The notes below the pieces were generated by a model, which searched no databases, had not been told where the DNA came from, and saw nothing but the letters and a program-made list of their open reading frames with translations. DNA of 53,546 nt from Pseudomonadota bacterium (GTDB lineage: Bacteria > Pseudomonadota > Gammaproteobacteria > Steroidobacterales > Steroidobacteraceae), in contig JAEWBG010000015.1 of the NCBI GenBank assembly GCA_023391335.1, forward strand, positions 1 to 53,546. The letters run 5' to 3'. A program made the translations under genes and the position numbers. Positions 26,221-34,938 of this stretch are shown here, piece by piece. Within the stretch, counting starts at the first letter, position 1. The number at the start of each line of letters is the position of its first letter.

Positions 26221-27029
26221 ATCACTTACTTCGCGATCACGCGCCGATTTCACAAGACGCTTGGAAGCAGATCGATGAGGAAGCCACGCGCACATTGAAG
26301 ACGCTATTGGCCGCGCGACGCTTCGTGGACTTCGTCGGGCCGCTCGGCTGGTCCGCTGCCACCGTACCCACCGGACGCATGCAGACGCTGAATGAACCGC
26401 TGCAGGAAGGCGTCGTGTCGCGGGTTCGCTTGTCGCAGCCGCTGATCGAGATTCGCATTCCGTTCGAAGTCGCACGCGAGGAGCTCGATGCGATCGGCCG
26501 CGGTGCGAGCGATGCGGATTTGGATTCCGTGCGCAATGCAGCACGTGCCGCTGCGATTGCCGAGGATCGCGCGGTGTTCCAGGGGTACAACGCGGGCGGC
26601 ATTCAAGGCATCTTCGACGCCTCGGCCCGGCAGAGCTTGACGATTCCGAATGACTACGAGGCCTATCCCGATGTGGTCGCCGAAGCGACGCACCGCTTGC
26701 GAAGCGCCGGCGTCGATGGACCTTACGGCATCGCGCTTGGTCCTCGGTGTTACACCGGCCTGACTCGTAGCACAACGCGCGGCTATCCGATCATCAATCA
26801 CGTGCGCGAGTTGATCGACGGTCCGATTATTTGGGCTCCAGCCGCCAACGGTGCCGTTGTCTTCAGTATGCGCGGCGGAGATTTCGAATTGACTGTGGGC
26901 GAGGATTTTTCGATCGGCTATCTCGATCACACGAGTTCCTCCGTGCTGCTGTACTTGCAAGAGAGCTTCACCTTCCGCGTGCTTGCGTCGGAAGCGGCCG
27001 TGCCACTCACGTATCCGCCAAATTCATAG
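26217..27029 (+). CDS. encapsulin shell protein (family 1)
   Basis: A 270-residue HK97-fold protein that self-assembles into a protein nanocompartment, probably the 60-subunit type as in other family 1 encapsulins of this length. The N-terminus (LLRDHAPISQDAWKQIDEEA) and the stretch GWSAATVPTGRM match the family's cargo-docking N-arm region. The C-terminal YLQESFTFRVLASEAAVPL is also typical. The ATG at 26217 overlaps the stop of the ferritin-like cargo gene. Together they form an iron-storage and detoxification compartment. No second cargo gene, such as a dye-decolourising peroxidase, is visible nearby. Confidence 0.95.
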   Translation: MNHLLRDHAPISQDAWKQIDEEATRTLKTLLAARRFVDFVGPLGWSAATVPTGRMQTLNEPLQEGVVSRVRLSQPLIEIRIPFEVAREELDAIGRGASDADLDSVRNAARAAAIAEDRAVFQGYNAGGIQGIFDASARQSLTIPNDYEAYPDVVAEATHRLRSAGVDGPYGIALGPRCYTGLTRSTTRGYPIINHVRELIDGPIIWAPAANGAVVFSMRGGDFELTVGEDFSIGYLDHTSSSVLLYLQESFTFRVLASEAAVPLTYPPNS

Positions 27030-27271
27030 CGCGGTCATCCAGACTCCACGCGCACGCAACACTGCACTGAGATCCTGCACTCCTGCTGCGACGGATTGCA
27101 CCGAGCCCGAGCGTTGCGGGCGCCATGCCGCGTGCTTTTGGCGCAGTAACAGCTCAACTTGCCGGGTGCGCAGGAGTAGACGGCAGATCGGCATAGGACT
27201 TGCTTTGGTTAGGCAGTGGATCTTTCAAGCGAGCGGTGCGCCGCATCAAGGCGCGCAACCATGGGCGAGCG
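27030..27271. other. 242-bp spacer without a recognisable gene
   Basis: Between the encapsulin stop and the LysR start I see no credible reading frame, no tRNA and no strong terminator. It probably holds the promoter of the LysR gene. Confidence 0.5.
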
Positions 27272-28156
27272 ATGACGCGCCTGCCGTCACTCAAGTTTTT
27301 ACGCACGTTTCAGATCGCAGCCGCGAAGCTCAGCTTCAAGGGTGCGGCCGAGGAATTGTTCGTCACGCCATCGGCCGTGAGCCACCAGATCAAGACGCTG
27401 GAGGAACAGCTCGGTATCACGTTGTTCTTACGCGGCCCGCATTCCTTGACGTTGACCGATGCCGGGCGCGCGTATTTGCAGCACCTGGAAGGCGTATTCG
27501 CGAAACTGGAATCGGTGACTGACCAACTCCAAGCGAGATATGGACGCGGCCTGGTGCGATTGAACATTCCGCCGTTCTTCGCGACCGAGATGTTGCTGCC
27601 GCGGCTGCAATCATTCTTGAGGGATCAGCCCGACACTGATATTCGCATCAACACGACTTCCTCCTCCCTGCAGACGCACAGTGCGGAAGCCGACCTTTCG
27701 ATCGTGGTGGGTGCAGAACCGGATGCATCGCACGAGTGTCACCGATTGTTCTCGCAAACCTTCGTACCGGCGTGTGCGCCAGCATTCTTGGTAGGAGCCA
27801 AGATTCGTGCACCGGCCGACTTGAACCATCACACGTTGCTGGTTCACGAAGCGCGCCGCGAGGCATGGGAACGTTGGGCAGAAGTGTCGAAAGTTCAACT
27901 GCGGCCGAGAAAGCTCATCCGGTTCGATACGATGCACGCGGCCGCGGAAGCGGCTGCGCACGGCGTCGGTGTCGCCTTGGTTTCATCGCGATTGGGCAAC
28001 GAGCGCTTTGCAGAAGGCAGCCTCGTCAAATTGTTCGGTGACGAGTTGCAGACTGGAGAGAGTTATCTGCTCGTGATGCGCAAGGAAGATGCACAGCGTG
28101 CCGATTTGCGTGCGTTCACGCGGTGGATTCTTCGTGAGTTCAGTGCTGCTGCTTAG
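27272..28156 (+). CDS. LysR-family transcriptional regulator (GcvA-like)
   Basis: A 294-residue LysR-type regulator from the ATG at 27272. It belongs to the GcvA/AmpR-like subgroup: LPSLKFLRTFQIAAAKLSFKGAAEELFVTPSAVSHQIK is split here only by reading (residues 4-41), and it is followed by LEEQLGITLFLRG. The C-terminal two-thirds form the effector-binding domain. It lies in the same direction as, but 242 bp beyond, the encapsulin gene, so it is probably a separate transcription unit. It has no divergent neighbour to suggest a target. Control of the encapsulin operon is possible but unsupported. Confidence 0.9.
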   Translation: MTRLPSLKFLRTFQIAAAKLSFKGAAEELFVTPSAVSHQIKTLEEQLGITLFLRGPHSLTLTDAGRAYLQHLEGVFAKLESVTDQLQARYGRGLVRLNIPPFFATEMLLPRLQSFLRDQPDTDIRINTTSSSLQTHSAEADLSIVVGAEPDASHECHRLFSQTFVPACAPAFLVGAKIRAPADLNHHTLLVHEARREAWERWAEVSKVQLRPRKLIRFDTMHAAAEAAAHGVGVALVSSRLGNERFAEGSLVKLFGDELQTGESYLLVMRKEDAQRADLRAFTRWILREFSAAA

Positions 28157-28164
28157 TGCTTCGC

Positions 28165-28400
28165 TCCAGATGAAAAGACACATAACACAGAGCTCACAGA
28201 GAGCACAGAGGTAAGGAATCGACGCCAGTCGTGAGTTGCCTTTTCTTTCTCCTAGCCTCCGTGATCTCCGTGTACTCGGTGGAGATCTTCTTCGCCTCTT
28301 TTTTCCGCGCAGCACTCGCGTCTGTGACCAAGCAGATCGCTTGCGACTGGGGGACATGATGCGGACAAAGCGTTTGCTTCTTCTTGCCGTCAACCCTCAA
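28165..28400. repeat. degenerate CACAGAG / CTCCGTG inverted repeat, copy 4
   Basis: The left arm (about 28170-28210) is a run of CACAGAG-like words. The right arm (about 28255-28290) contains CTCCGTGATCTCCGTGTACT. This copy is the most diverged. It occupies most of the 421-bp space between the LysR gene and the small secreted protein; I find no gene in that space. Confidence 0.6.
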
Positions 28401-28577
28401 CGGACAACCGACCACTCACCGTTCACGCGCGCAGCGCTTTCACTCGATCACCTCATCACTTTGTTTTCCGACATGAGCGCAATTCACGTCAGCAAGATAT
28501 TTCATCGTTTGTCGCGGGGTTGAGTGCTTCCTACAGTGGAATCGTCAGAGTTTGTTCTGGCGTAACGGAGCACAGAG

Positions 28578-28922
28578 ATGAAAAACCTTTCTAAATTGAT
28601 CATCGCATCGTCACTACTGAGCGTCGCAAGCGTAAGTCACGCGGGGAGCAGCGAAGCTGTCGATGCATGCGTGAAGGCGTTCGTTGCTGCAAAGGTGCCG
28701 GCCGCGCATCCAGTCAGCATCGACAAGCGCAGCATTACCGCAACGCCTGCGGATCTGTTCGCGCGTTCGTATCGGGTCTCATTGACCGCGACCGGTGCGA
28801 CGACAGGCAAAGCGATTGCGAGCACGACGTGTCATGCCGCGAGCGACGGAACGATCATCGCGCTGGATGAACGTTCTGGCAGGGAACGTGTGGCAATGAC
28901 GGACCGCGCGTTGGGCCGTTAG
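28578..28922 (+). CDS. small secreted protein, function unknown
   Basis: A 114-residue protein with a clean Sec signal peptide (MKNLSKLIIASSLLSVASVSHAGSS is residues 1-25, cleavage expected after SHA at about 22). The mature part is about 90 residues with two cysteines (about 31 and 83) that could form a disulphide in the periplasm. I do not recognise the family. A GGAG site stands ten bases before the ATG. It is alone, with repeats upstream and a 121-bp gap downstream. The regular composition and the signal peptide support a real gene. Confidence 0.7.
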   Translation: MKNLSKLIIASSLLSVASVSHAGSSEAVDACVKAFVAAKVPAAHPVSIDKRSITATPADLFARSYRVSLTATGATTGKAIASTTCHAASDGTIIALDERSGRERVAMTDRALGR

Positions 28923-29043
28923 ATCATGTTGGGCGGTGGCCGTGCGGCGACTTTGTCGCCGCACGTGCATGCAACCTTTTCCCCCGCTCGATTCTTGTTA
29001 ACTCGTGCGCACACGCGATGCCAGTCAGGCGAAACTCGCGCAC

Positions 29044-29529
29044 ATGGGATTCATGAGCGAATTGCGGAGCAAGGGCTTCTTCGTTGAGCGTCGACAAGCG
29101 GCCGACCGCCGACGCATGAAGTTGTCATCTTATGTCTATGGCTCGCTCAATCCGCGTCGGCGTGCGGGCCGCCGCAGTAGCGACCGAGATTACCCCGTCG
29201 TCGATTGGCATCCCCCGCGTCTTCTGCTGGTCGCGGTGCTGATTCTGCTGCTGTGTGTTTTCGACGCCGTCATGACGCTCGTGTTGATGACGCACGGAGC
29301 TATCGAAGCGAATCCCGTGATGGCGATGATCCTTCCCAGGGGACTCGGATGGTTTGCAGCGGTGAAACTCACCCTCACAAGCATTGGTTGCCTGGTACTG
29401 GTCGCCTGCAGCCGGATGCGGCTATTTCGGGCGGTGCCGACAGAATCGATGCTCTATGCCGTTGCGACCGTTTACATCGCACTGATCGTGTACGAGTTCC
29501 ATCTGCTCGATCGCGTGCTCCAAATCTAA
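29044..29529 (+). CDS. DUF5658-like membrane protein
   Basis: About 161 residues from the ATG at 29044 (an ATG at 29053 or a GTG at 29005 are alternatives). A basic N-terminal region with ERRQAADRRRMK and RRRAGRRSS is followed by three membrane helices. The second half begins with CVFDAVMTLVLMTHGAIEANPVMA; the Asp and the EANP motif are typical of the DUF5658 membrane family. The function is unknown. Its stop overlaps the stop of the next, convergent gene by four bases. Confidence 0.75.
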   Translation: MGFMSELRSKGFFVERRQAADRRRMKLSSYVYGSLNPRRRAGRRSSDRDYPVVDWHPPRLLLVAVLILLLCVFDAVMTLVLMTHGAIEANPVMAMILPRGLGWFAAVKLTLTSIGCLVLVACSRMRLFRAVPTESMLYAVATVYIALIVYEFHLLDRVLQI

Positions 29530-29948
29530 CGAGTAGCCTTGGCGGGTAAGTCATAGCCGCCGACATATAGCCGCCCCAAGAAATAGGTCCATGCGGCGAG
29601 CGTGGCGCTGACTACGGCAGCGACGAAGTGATCTGCATCCAGCCAATGTGCCGCAACCACTGAACTGCCTAGCAGCGACAGCGTGGCTTGGCCCAGCTTG
29701 AGCTCCCAACGATCGATGTAATGCACATGGGCCGCCGCACTCTGGGCAATGCGCGTGCGGTACGGATCGAATCCAAACAGTCGCGACAATCCTACGTAGC
29801 CGGCTACGCCTGCGAAGCTCCAGATTGCGACCCGCACTAGATCGATCGTGTGCAACCAGACAGCCGCGTAAGCGCTCGCAAGCGCAACGTAAACAGCCCA
29901 GGCGCACAAAGCGTGTAAATGGCGCGATCGCATCGGAGTTCTCTCCAT
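29526..29948 (-). CDS. small integral membrane protein, function unknown
   Basis: 140 residues with about four hydrophobic segments (around 15-32, 38-56, 88-104 and 108-126). The middle carries a hydrophilic loop, DPYRTRIAQSAAAHVHYIDR. No family is recognised. Internal starts occur, but the ATG at 29948 gives a compact protein with a basic N-terminus before the first helix. It converges on the DUF5658-like gene with a four-base overlap and is otherwise isolated. Confidence 0.6.
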   Translation of the reverse strand: MERTPMRSRHLHALCAWAVYVALASAYAAVWLHTIDLVRVAIWSFAGVAGYVGLSRLFGFDPYRTRIAQSAAAHVHYIDRWELKLGQATLSLLGSSVVAAHWLDADHFVAAVVSATLAAWTYFLGRLYVGGYDLPAKATR

Positions 29949-30145
29949 GGGTCGCGTGATCTCAGCGCAATCGGTCGTGCGCGTCCGTGAGTTCGATCCA
30001 AGTTTTTTGTAGGGCCAAGTCGTAGAGACCGCGCCAGCGGCCGCGATCGAATCTGCTAGGATCGCCCGCGCCTTCGGCTGTACGGAAAGATTCTACCGCC
30101 CGCCCACCCGATGGCTCCCCTCAACCCTCGATCATTCCCGCGTTT

Positions 30146-32206
30146 ATGAGGTTTCGTCGCTCACTCGTTGCCCTTGGCGTGGCCCTGATTTTGCCGACCG
30201 TGGTGTTCGTCGCCATGGCGAGCTCTTATTTCTTGCGCAATGAACGCGCGCACACCGAAGCGGACACGCTGACCCAGGCGCGAGGACTCATGGATGCCGT
30301 TGACACGCGGCTGCAACGAAACGCAGCCGTGTTGGAGACCCTCGGTACGTCCATCTACTTCGATGAGCCTGACTGGAATCGGCTTTATCAACGGGTGCGC
30401 AGGATGCTGGAGACGAATCCCGATTGGTTCAGCGTGGCGCTCTACGACACGCAAACGCGAGAAGAGTTGTTCGATTTGCAGCGTGCCTTTCACGCACCGG
30501 AGCCTTATGCCGCCGAGCGGGCAAACGATATCGAGGTCAGCAGCAACTACGACCGGCTAGTCGTGGGCTCTGTCGTGCGCGGCAAGCCGCCCGTGGTATG
30601 GGTGTATCGCCGCGTCGCCACGCACCCGCGGTATGTTCTCGGCGCCGCGATCAAAACTGACGTGCTCCAGGAGATCCTGCGAGCTCGAGTTTCCGGAGAC
30701 ACCACCGGGGCCGTGGTAGACCGTGAGGGTAACTTCCTCGCGCGCAGCCTCGATTACGAATCTCGAGTCGGAACTCCTGCGACTCGCTACGTGCGCGAGG
30801 CCATTCGCGATCGCACCGGCGGCATCTATCCGGGCACGACGTATGAGGGGATGAAGAACTACACCGCCTTTCAGACTTCCGGTCTCTCCGGATGGTCGAG
30901 CCATGTGGCAGTTCCTTCTACGCGATTCGATGCGCCGATCACGTGGTCGTTCGTGGTGATCGGCTTGGCGGGATTGGGCAGCTTGGTGCTTGCGGGGGTG
31001 TTGGCGGTACTCGTCTTGCGAGAGCTATCGGAGCGGCGCACGGCCGACGAAGCATTGCGACAATCGCAGAAAATGGAAGCGATCGGGCAATTGACCGGGG
31101 GCATCGCTCACGATTTCAACAACCTGCTCACGGCGATCATCGGGAACTTGGATTTGATTCGCACGCGCTCAGCGGGCAACGAGCGTTTGCAGCGCCTGGC
31201 GGACAACGCGCTCGAGGCTGCGCGTCGGGGCGCAAAGCTCGCTTCACAGCTGCTTGCGTTTTCTCGCAGTCAGCGCATGAACGTGGGCCAGGTGGACCTG
31301 GAAGCGCTGCTGAAAGGCATGGGTGGGCTGTTAACGCAGTCCCTCGGCCCCAACATTCAATTACGCATCGAGATCGATCCGAAAGCACGCTGGGTGGTGA
31401 GCGACCCGAATCAGCTTGAGCTCGCGTTGTTGAATCTGGCGGTGAATGCTCGCGATGCGATGCCGAACGGCGGCACACTCACTATTTGCGCTAAACCAGC
31501 CAGCAACGTCGCACGCAATCTGCCGCCTGGCGGCTACGTTGAGATCTGCGTTGTGGATACCGGCGTAGGAATGACAGAGAAGGTGAAAGCGCGAGCCATC
31601 GAACCATTCTTCACGACCAAGCCGGTGGGACAAGGCACCGGACTGGGCCTGTCGCAGGTCTACGGTGTCGTTCGCGAGTCCGGCGGTGCGATGGCGATCG
31701 AGAGCGACGTGGGTCAAGGCACAACGGTGAAGATCACGCTCAAAGAAGCCATCCCAACGCGTAGAACGCTGGCGAGCGCGCCGACGCCTGCCACCATCCC
31801 TGCGCCGAAGACGGAATCTGAAAAGACCATTTTGATCGTGGATGACGATCGGCTGGTGCGCCGCTTCATGACTGAATCGCTGCGCAATCTCGGTTATCGA
31901 GTGTTCGATGCCGAGCGTGGCGAAGCGGGACTGGAACTACTCAAGGCTAATCATTTCGACGCAATGATCGCCGACTTCGCGATGCCCGGCATGAATGGCG
32001 CCGAGTTGATTCGTGCAGCACTCGAGATCCAGCCGGATCTGCCAACCCTGGTCGTCTCCGGCTATGCAGACAGCACCGCCCTGGAATCGGCACTCGGCTC
32101 GGCGAAGCAGCTACGCAAACCTTTCGATATGACTGAACTTGGCGCGGCCGTCGCAGAGCTACTCGGGACGAACAGTGTGGATGAGGTGTCCGCACCTACA
32201 TCGTGA
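30146..32206 (+). CDS. hybrid sensor histidine kinase with receiver domain
   Basis: 686 residues. A membrane helix (about 7-29), a large periplasmic Cache-type sensor (about 35-265), and a second helix (about 267-291) precede the kinase. The H-box GGIAHDFNNLLTAIIGNL (His322) is the HDFNN type common in hybrid kinases. The N-box LNLAVNARDAM, DTGVGM and GQGTGLGLSQVYG are intact. A receiver domain follows from about residue 562, beginning ILIVDDDRLVRRFM, with the acceptor Asp in FDAMIADFAMPGM and the lysine in LRKPF. No DNA-binding partner is adjacent, so an outside phosphotransfer protein is probably used. Its 3' end overlaps the convergent PPOX-family gene by 11 bp. Confidence 0.93.
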   Translation: MRFRRSLVALGVALILPTVVFVAMASSYFLRNERAHTEADTLTQARGLMDAVDTRLQRNAAVLETLGTSIYFDEPDWNRLYQRVRRMLETNPDWFSVALYDTQTREELFDLQRAFHAPEPYAAERANDIEVSSNYDRLVVGSVVRGKPPVVWVYRRVATHPRYVLGAAIKTDVLQEILRARVSGDTTGAVVDREGNFLARSLDYESRVGTPATRYVREAIRDRTGGIYPGTTYEGMKNYTAFQTSGLSGWSSHVAVPSTRFDAPITWSFVVIGLAGLGSLVLAGVLAVLVLRELSERRTADEALRQSQKMEAIGQLTGGIAHDFNNLLTAIIGNLDLIRTRSAGNERLQRLADNALEAARRGAKLASQLLAFSRSQRMNVGQVDLEALLKGMGGLLTQSLGPNIQLRIEIDPKARWVVSDPNQLELALLNLAVNARDAMPNGGTLTICAKPASNVARNLPPGGYVEICVVDTGVGMTEKVKARAIEPFFTTKPVGQGTGLGLSQVYGVVRESGGAMAIESDVGQGTTVKITLKEAIPTRRTLASAPTPATIPAPKTESEKTILIVDDDRLVRRFMTESLRNLGYRVFDAERGEAGLELLKANHFDAMIADFAMPGMNGAELIRAALEIQPDLPTLVVSGYADSTALESALGSAKQLRKPFDMTELGAAVAELLGTNSVDEVSAPTS

Positions 32207-32675
32207 GCTTGCGATTCTCACCCACATTGGTGGGCTTTCCGGTCATCGCAGCTTTGGCAACGCCGAATACGTAAGCCGCTTTGCCCGGCGAAGTCCAGTA
32301 CTCAGCGCGCTCGACCTGCACGCGCAGCAGCGCGAGCTTCGGATCATCCAGCCCGTCCGGGAACCACGCCTTCGCCATCGGCGTCCATAGCTCCTCCGCT
32401 TTGGCGCGGTCCTGAAGCACCTCTCCCGTCCCGGCGACAGCGACGTACGCATGGTCGTCATTGTTGGCGTAAGCCACACTGACGCGCATGTCTTGCGCGA
32501 GTTCGTCCACCTTCGCCGAATCGAGAGACGTGAAGAACCACAAATAGCCATCGTCGGCGTATTCGAGAGTGGCAAGCGGCCGGGTGTGCAAAGTGCCGTC
32601 CGGTTCCACCGTCGTTACCAGAGCAATTTCCGCACCTTCGATCAGCTCGCCCAATTTTTCATGCTCAGAAGCCAT
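32196..32675 (-). CDS. PPOX-family (general stress protein 26-like) flavin-binding protein
   Basis: About 159 residues from the ATG at 32675, preceded by GGGAGAG at a good distance; the longer frame to 32738 lacks this support. The split beta-barrel of the pyridoxamine-phosphate-oxidase-like superfamily is recognisable from TRPLATLEYADDGYLWFFTS near the N-terminus. The tail ELWTPMAKAWFPDGLDDP, with VQVERAEYWTSP after it, is typical of the general stress protein 26 subgroup. FMN or a related flavin is the likely ligand. The substrate is unknown and stress induction is only inferred from the family. Confidence 0.88.
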   Translation of the reverse strand: MASEHEKLGELIEGAEIALVTTVEPDGTLHTRPLATLEYADDGYLWFFTSLDSAKVDELAQDMRVSVAYANNDDHAYVAVAGTGEVLQDRAKAEELWTPMAKAWFPDGLDDPKLALLRVQVERAEYWTSPGKAAYVFGVAKAAMTGKPTNVGENRKLTM

Positions 32676-32825
32676 GACGCTCTCCCATTGAACCGAATCG
32701 AAAGCAACTACGCGCATGCTTTGGAGGTTCCCGCGCATCGAGGCTCGTTTGTCGGTAGGTGATGCGAGCTGTGAATCTGCGGCGGCTCGTGTAAGTTGTC
32801 AGCTCATCCAACTGCTGTGCCTGCT

Positions 32826-33521
32826 ATGACCTACGCCTCACAAGCCAATGACAATGAAGTCATCCTCACACCTGCCGAGCCACCGACGGCGAGTGTCATC
32901 TGGCTACATGGGCTGGGTGCAGATGGCTTCGACTTCGCTCCGGTCGTGGATGAACTCCGTCTGCCGCGCACGCTGCCGATTCGATTCATATTCCCACACG
33001 CGAAACATCGACCGGTTACCCTCAACAACGGCTACGTCATGCGCGCCTGGTACGACCTGTATGGACTGAGTACCAACAGTCGCGAAGACGAAGCGGGCTT
33101 GCGCGATTCTGAGCGCACCGTCTCTCAGTACATCGCAGGTGAAATAGCCGCGGGAATTCCCAGCGAGCGGATCGTCATCGCCGGATTTTCCCAGGGCGGC
33201 GCGCTGGCGTTGTACGCCGCTCTGCGTTATCCGCAGCCGCTTGCGAGCGTGATCGCACTCTCCACTTACCTGCCGCTGCGCGATCGCCTCGCAGGCGAGG
33301 TATCGGCTGCGAATCGCAACGTGCCGATCTTGATGTGTCACGGCGTTCGCGATGCCGTGGTACCGCTGACGATGGGTTCGGCCTCTCGCGACCTATTGCT
33401 CCAGCAAGGATTCGCTGTCGAATGGCACACGTATCCGATGGAGCACTCAGTGTGCATGGAAGAGATCGCAGTCATCTCAAAGTGGCTGCAGCAACGGTTG
33501 CCGAGGAACAAACCCGAATAG
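32826..33521 (+). CDS. carboxylesterase / phospholipase, alpha-beta hydrolase
   Basis: A 231-residue cytosolic esterase of the carboxylesterase type 2 / acyl-protein thioesterase-like family. Its signatures are WLHGLGADGFDF (oxyanion region), the nucleophile elbow GFSQGGALALYAAL, the acid in CHGVRDAVVP, and the catalytic His in MEHSVCMEE. The catalytic triad is complete. I chose the ATG at 32826; a TTG at 32796 would add ten residues. It probably hydrolyses short-chain esters. A DUF3096 microprotein gene follows 34 bp later in the same direction. Confidence 0.92.
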   Translation: MTYASQANDNEVILTPAEPPTASVIWLHGLGADGFDFAPVVDELRLPRTLPIRFIFPHAKHRPVTLNNGYVMRAWYDLYGLSTNSREDEAGLRDSERTVSQYIAGEIAAGIPSERIVIAGFSQGGALALYAALRYPQPLASVIALSTYLPLRDRLAGEVSAANRNVPILMCHGVRDAVVPLTMGSASRDLLLQQGFAVEWHTYPMEHSVCMEEIAVISKWLQQRLPRNKPE

Positions 33522-33555
33522 CCCTACGTACGAGTTGTACTGAACAGGAGCGCGC

Positions 33556-33702
33556 ATGAGTCTGCACATGAGCATTGGGCCGCTGGTGTCGTTGATCGCG
33601 GGCATCCTCATTCTTTTGGTGCCTCGCCTGCTCAATTACATCGTCGCGATTTATCTGATCGTCATCGGCTTGCTGGGACTGTTCGGGCCGTTGCGAATCT
33701 AG
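33556..33702 (+). CDS. DUF3096 membrane microprotein
   Basis: A 48-residue protein that gene finders may miss. It starts at ATG 33556, six bases after AGGAG, and consists almost entirely of two membrane helices: IGPLVSLIAGILILLVP, then LNYIVAIYLIVIGLLGLFG. This LAGILIL..PRLLNYIVAIYLI pattern is the DUF3096 family. The function is unknown. Its TAG stop lies inside a 10-bp inverted repeat. Confidence 0.88.
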   Translation: MSLHMSIGPLVSLIAGILILLVPRLLNYIVAIYLIVIGLLGLFGPLRI

Positions 33703-33721
33703 AACCTAAGATAGGTTCTAG
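33699..33721. terminator. CTAGAACCTA / TAGGTTCTAG hairpin over the DUF3096 stop codon
   Basis: A perfect 10-bp stem (33699-33708 with 33712-33721) has a three-base loop and includes the stop codon. There is no T-run after it. It shares its arms with the hairpin at 8519-8555, so it may be a repeated RNA 3'-end or protein-binding element rather than an ordinary terminator. Confidence 0.5.
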
Positions 33722-33821
33722 GAGCATTCACGCTCCCAACGGACCTGATACAGTTTGCGCCGTTCCAGCACCCGCGACGCGAACTGACGCAATGCCGATT
33801 CTCTCTTTCTGAGTCACTGGA

Positions 33822-34739
33822 TTGTCAGTGACGCTCCAAACCCGTTACGCCAATTTGCATCGCAACTCGCGCGGCGCGCTGTGGATGCTTGCCTCCGCAG
33901 TGACGTTTACCGGGATGACGCTGCTGATCAAATTTCTAGGCCGCGACTATCCGGCAGCACTGCAAACTTTTTATCGCCAATTGGCCGGTCTCTTGATCCT
34001 TCTGCCGGTGATCGCGCGCAATCCGCGCGCGGCATTTCACACCACTCGATTGGGAATTCTGTTGTTTCGGGCGGTGGCGGGAACGGTTGGAATGATCTTG
34101 GCGATTTACGCTTATCAAAAGTTGCCGTTGGCGGATGCGAATGCACTGTCGTTCACGCGCACGCTTTGGCTGGTGCCGCTCGCCGCGTTCGTATTGAAAG
34201 AACATGTCGGACCGCGGCGCATCTCCGCGACGATCATTGGATTCTGCGGGGCCCTGTTCATGCTGCAGCCGTCATCGCATCCGAATCTCGGGTGGCCCGC
34301 AGCCGCCGCACTTGCATCGGCATTTTTGTTCGCGTTCACCGTGACTGGCATGAAGATCATGACTCGCGATCACACCACGCTGACGTTGATGAGTTGGTCC
34401 GTGGTCCTCGGATTCGTGTTGGCGATTCCGCCTGCGCTATTGGTTTGGCACCTGCCTTCGTTGCGCGATTTCGTATTGCTGTGCGCGATGGGCGTGCTCG
34501 GCACCGTCACGCAGGGCTGTTACATCAAAGGGATGGCGGAAGGCGATGCCGCGGTGATGGCGCCGATGGATTATTCGCGGCTCATTTTCGCGATCATCTT
34601 CGGATACGCGATCTTCGGAGAGATTCCAAATTCGATGACCATGATCGGCGCGCTCATCGTGATCGCTGCGACGCTGTACATCACAATTCGCGAGGCTCGC
34701 CTCGGCCATCCGCAACCCGCGCCGGCTCGCGACGAATAG
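33822..34739 (+). CDS. EamA-family (DMT) transporter
   Basis: A 305-residue inner-membrane carrier of the drug/metabolite transporter superfamily, with ten predicted membrane helices in two EamA repeats. The first repeat runs from ALWMLASAVTFTGM to GFCGALFMLQPS. The second starts near PAAAALASAFLFAF and ends MTMIGALIVIAATLYI. The start is a TTG at 33822, with a GTG two codons later as an alternative; there is no nearby ATG. The substrate is unknown. A second, convergent EamA gene lies 200 bp away, but the two proteins are not close copies. Confidence 0.9.
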   Translation: MSVTLQTRYANLHRNSRGALWMLASAVTFTGMTLLIKFLGRDYPAALQTFYRQLAGLLILLPVIARNPRAAFHTTRLGILLFRAVAGTVGMILAIYAYQKLPLADANALSFTRTLWLVPLAAFVLKEHVGPRRISATIIGFCGALFMLQPSSHPNLGWPAAAALASAFLFAFTVTGMKIMTRDHTTLTLMSWSVVLGFVLAIPPALLVWHLPSLRDFVLLCAMGVLGTVTQGCYIKGMAEGDAAVMAPMDYSRLIFAIIFGYAIFGEIPNSMTMIGALIVIAATLYITIREARLGHPQPAPARDE

Positions 34740-34849
34740 CTCAAAAGGCTTGACGTTCCTCTTCCTTCTTCTCGGCGGCCACTTGGCTTGTTTCTGTGCG
34801 TCGACCGCCGCGACCCAGAGAAGCTGCAGGCAACGGGATCGCCTTGGAA

Positions 34850-34910
34850 CTGTATTTTCTTTTTTTGTGGTCTCTGTGGCTATTTGTGCTCTTTGTGTTC
34901 CGTCGGACTC
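34850..34910. repeat. degenerate CTTTGTG repeat, copy 5 (single arm)
   Basis: GTGGTCTCTGTGGC, TTTGTGCTCTTTGTG and CTTTGTGTTCCGTCGGAC (34891-34908) form one arm of the repeat family. The last word is nearly the same as the 18-mer at 338-355. No clear opposite arm is seen in the 199-bp spacer. Confidence 0.6.
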
Positions 34911-34938
34911 TTGTCTGTAAGTCGTGAGATGCGGGTGA

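Noticed and set aside
33881..34753. 290-codon frame overlapping the EamA transporter in another frame
   Set aside because: The peptide is Arg/His-rich without membrane helices, while the other frame gives a standard ten-helix transporter.
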